Assembly: GCA_029207755.1 (NCBI GenBank)
Contig: JARCOQ010000006.1
Location: forward strand, 21,426,890 to 21,490,889
Source of the DNA: Chamaea fasciata
Lineage: Eukaryota; Chordata; Aves; Passeriformes; Sylviidae
DNA length: 64,000 nucleotides
Reading direction: 5' to 3'
Below the pieces are notes generated by a model. That model saw nothing but the letters and a program-made list of their open reading frames with translations. It had not been told where the DNA came from and ran no database searches. The translations under genes were made by a program, and so were the position numbers. Shown piece by piece: positions 63,900 to 64,000 of this stretch (within the stretch, counting starts at the first letter, position 1; each line of letters opens with the position of its first letter).

Positions 63900-64000
63900 A
63901 CGAAAGTGGCCCTTTGCCAACAGGTTATCAGATATGTAAGCGATTTCCAGTCATCCAATCACACCAGCTTGGAAGAAGTTCATACAGACTTGCTGCCTTC
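63898..64000 (+). CDS. Candidate partial exon of an unidentified host gene
   Basis: The last 103 bases follow the T tract and AG, are less AT-rich than the neighbourhood, and have no stop codon in two of three plus-strand frames up to the window edge. From 63900 one frame reads TKVALCQQVIRYVSDF and later SLEEVHTDLLP, an amphipathic, protein-like composition. From 63899 the other reads NESGPLPTGYQICKRF and later LGRSSYRLAAF, also protein-like. I do not recognise either. With this composition a 34-codon frame is open by chance about one time in ten, so the case is weak. If it is an exon, at least a large part of the window upstream would be its intron. Confidence 0.3.

Noticed and set aside
1..64000. 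Search by eye for CRISPR arrays, tRNA or rRNA genes, bacterial operons or intact proviral genes
   Set aside because: None found: no regularly spaced repeats, no tRNA T-arm in a cloverleaf context, and no viral internal coding region beside either LTR.

Overview
The window looks like AT-rich nuclear DNA from a bird. The evidence is eight pieces of CR1-type LINE retrotransposon and two solo endogenous-retrovirus LTRs of types known from avian genomes. One LTR has a duplicated promoter-side block of a kind I associate with songbirds, so a passerine is the best guess; that host call rests on remembered repeat families, not on a search. I see no operons, CRISPR arrays, tRNA or rRNA genes, prokaryotic signals or CpG islands.

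Layout: 1-12.1 kb is unannotated AT-rich DNA with small duplications and hairpins. At 12.16-13.38 kb two CR1 3' ends lie head to tail. At 17.43-17.89 kb there is an internal CR1 reverse-transcriptase fragment on the minus strand. At 20.62-21.16 kb there is a plus-strand solo LTR. 21.2-31.7 kb is empty of recognisable genes. At 31.75-32.24 kb and 34.05-34.20 kb are two more plus-strand CR1 pieces, with a GATA microsatellite at 33.64 kb. At 42.99-45.01 kb there is a very decayed minus-strand LINE of about 2 kb. A short CR1 scrap lies at 47.11 kb. A minus-strand ERVL-like solo LTR with a decayed 5-bp target-site duplication lies at 50.88-51.39 kb. A minus-strand CR1 3' end lies at 54.58-54.96 kb, followed by a locally GC-richer patch at 55.4-56.3 kb. 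The last 103 bases follow a 29-T pyrimidine tract and AG and stay open in two frames, so they may be the start of a host exon.

No host protein-coding gene is established. Almost all open reading frames are 60-156 codons, often overlap on both strands, and are about what chance gives at this base composition. The simplest reading is an intergenic desert or one long intron whose next exon may begin at about 63,898. The interesting content is the repeat archaeology and several unusually good inverted repeats. I did not find a convincing new biological system.
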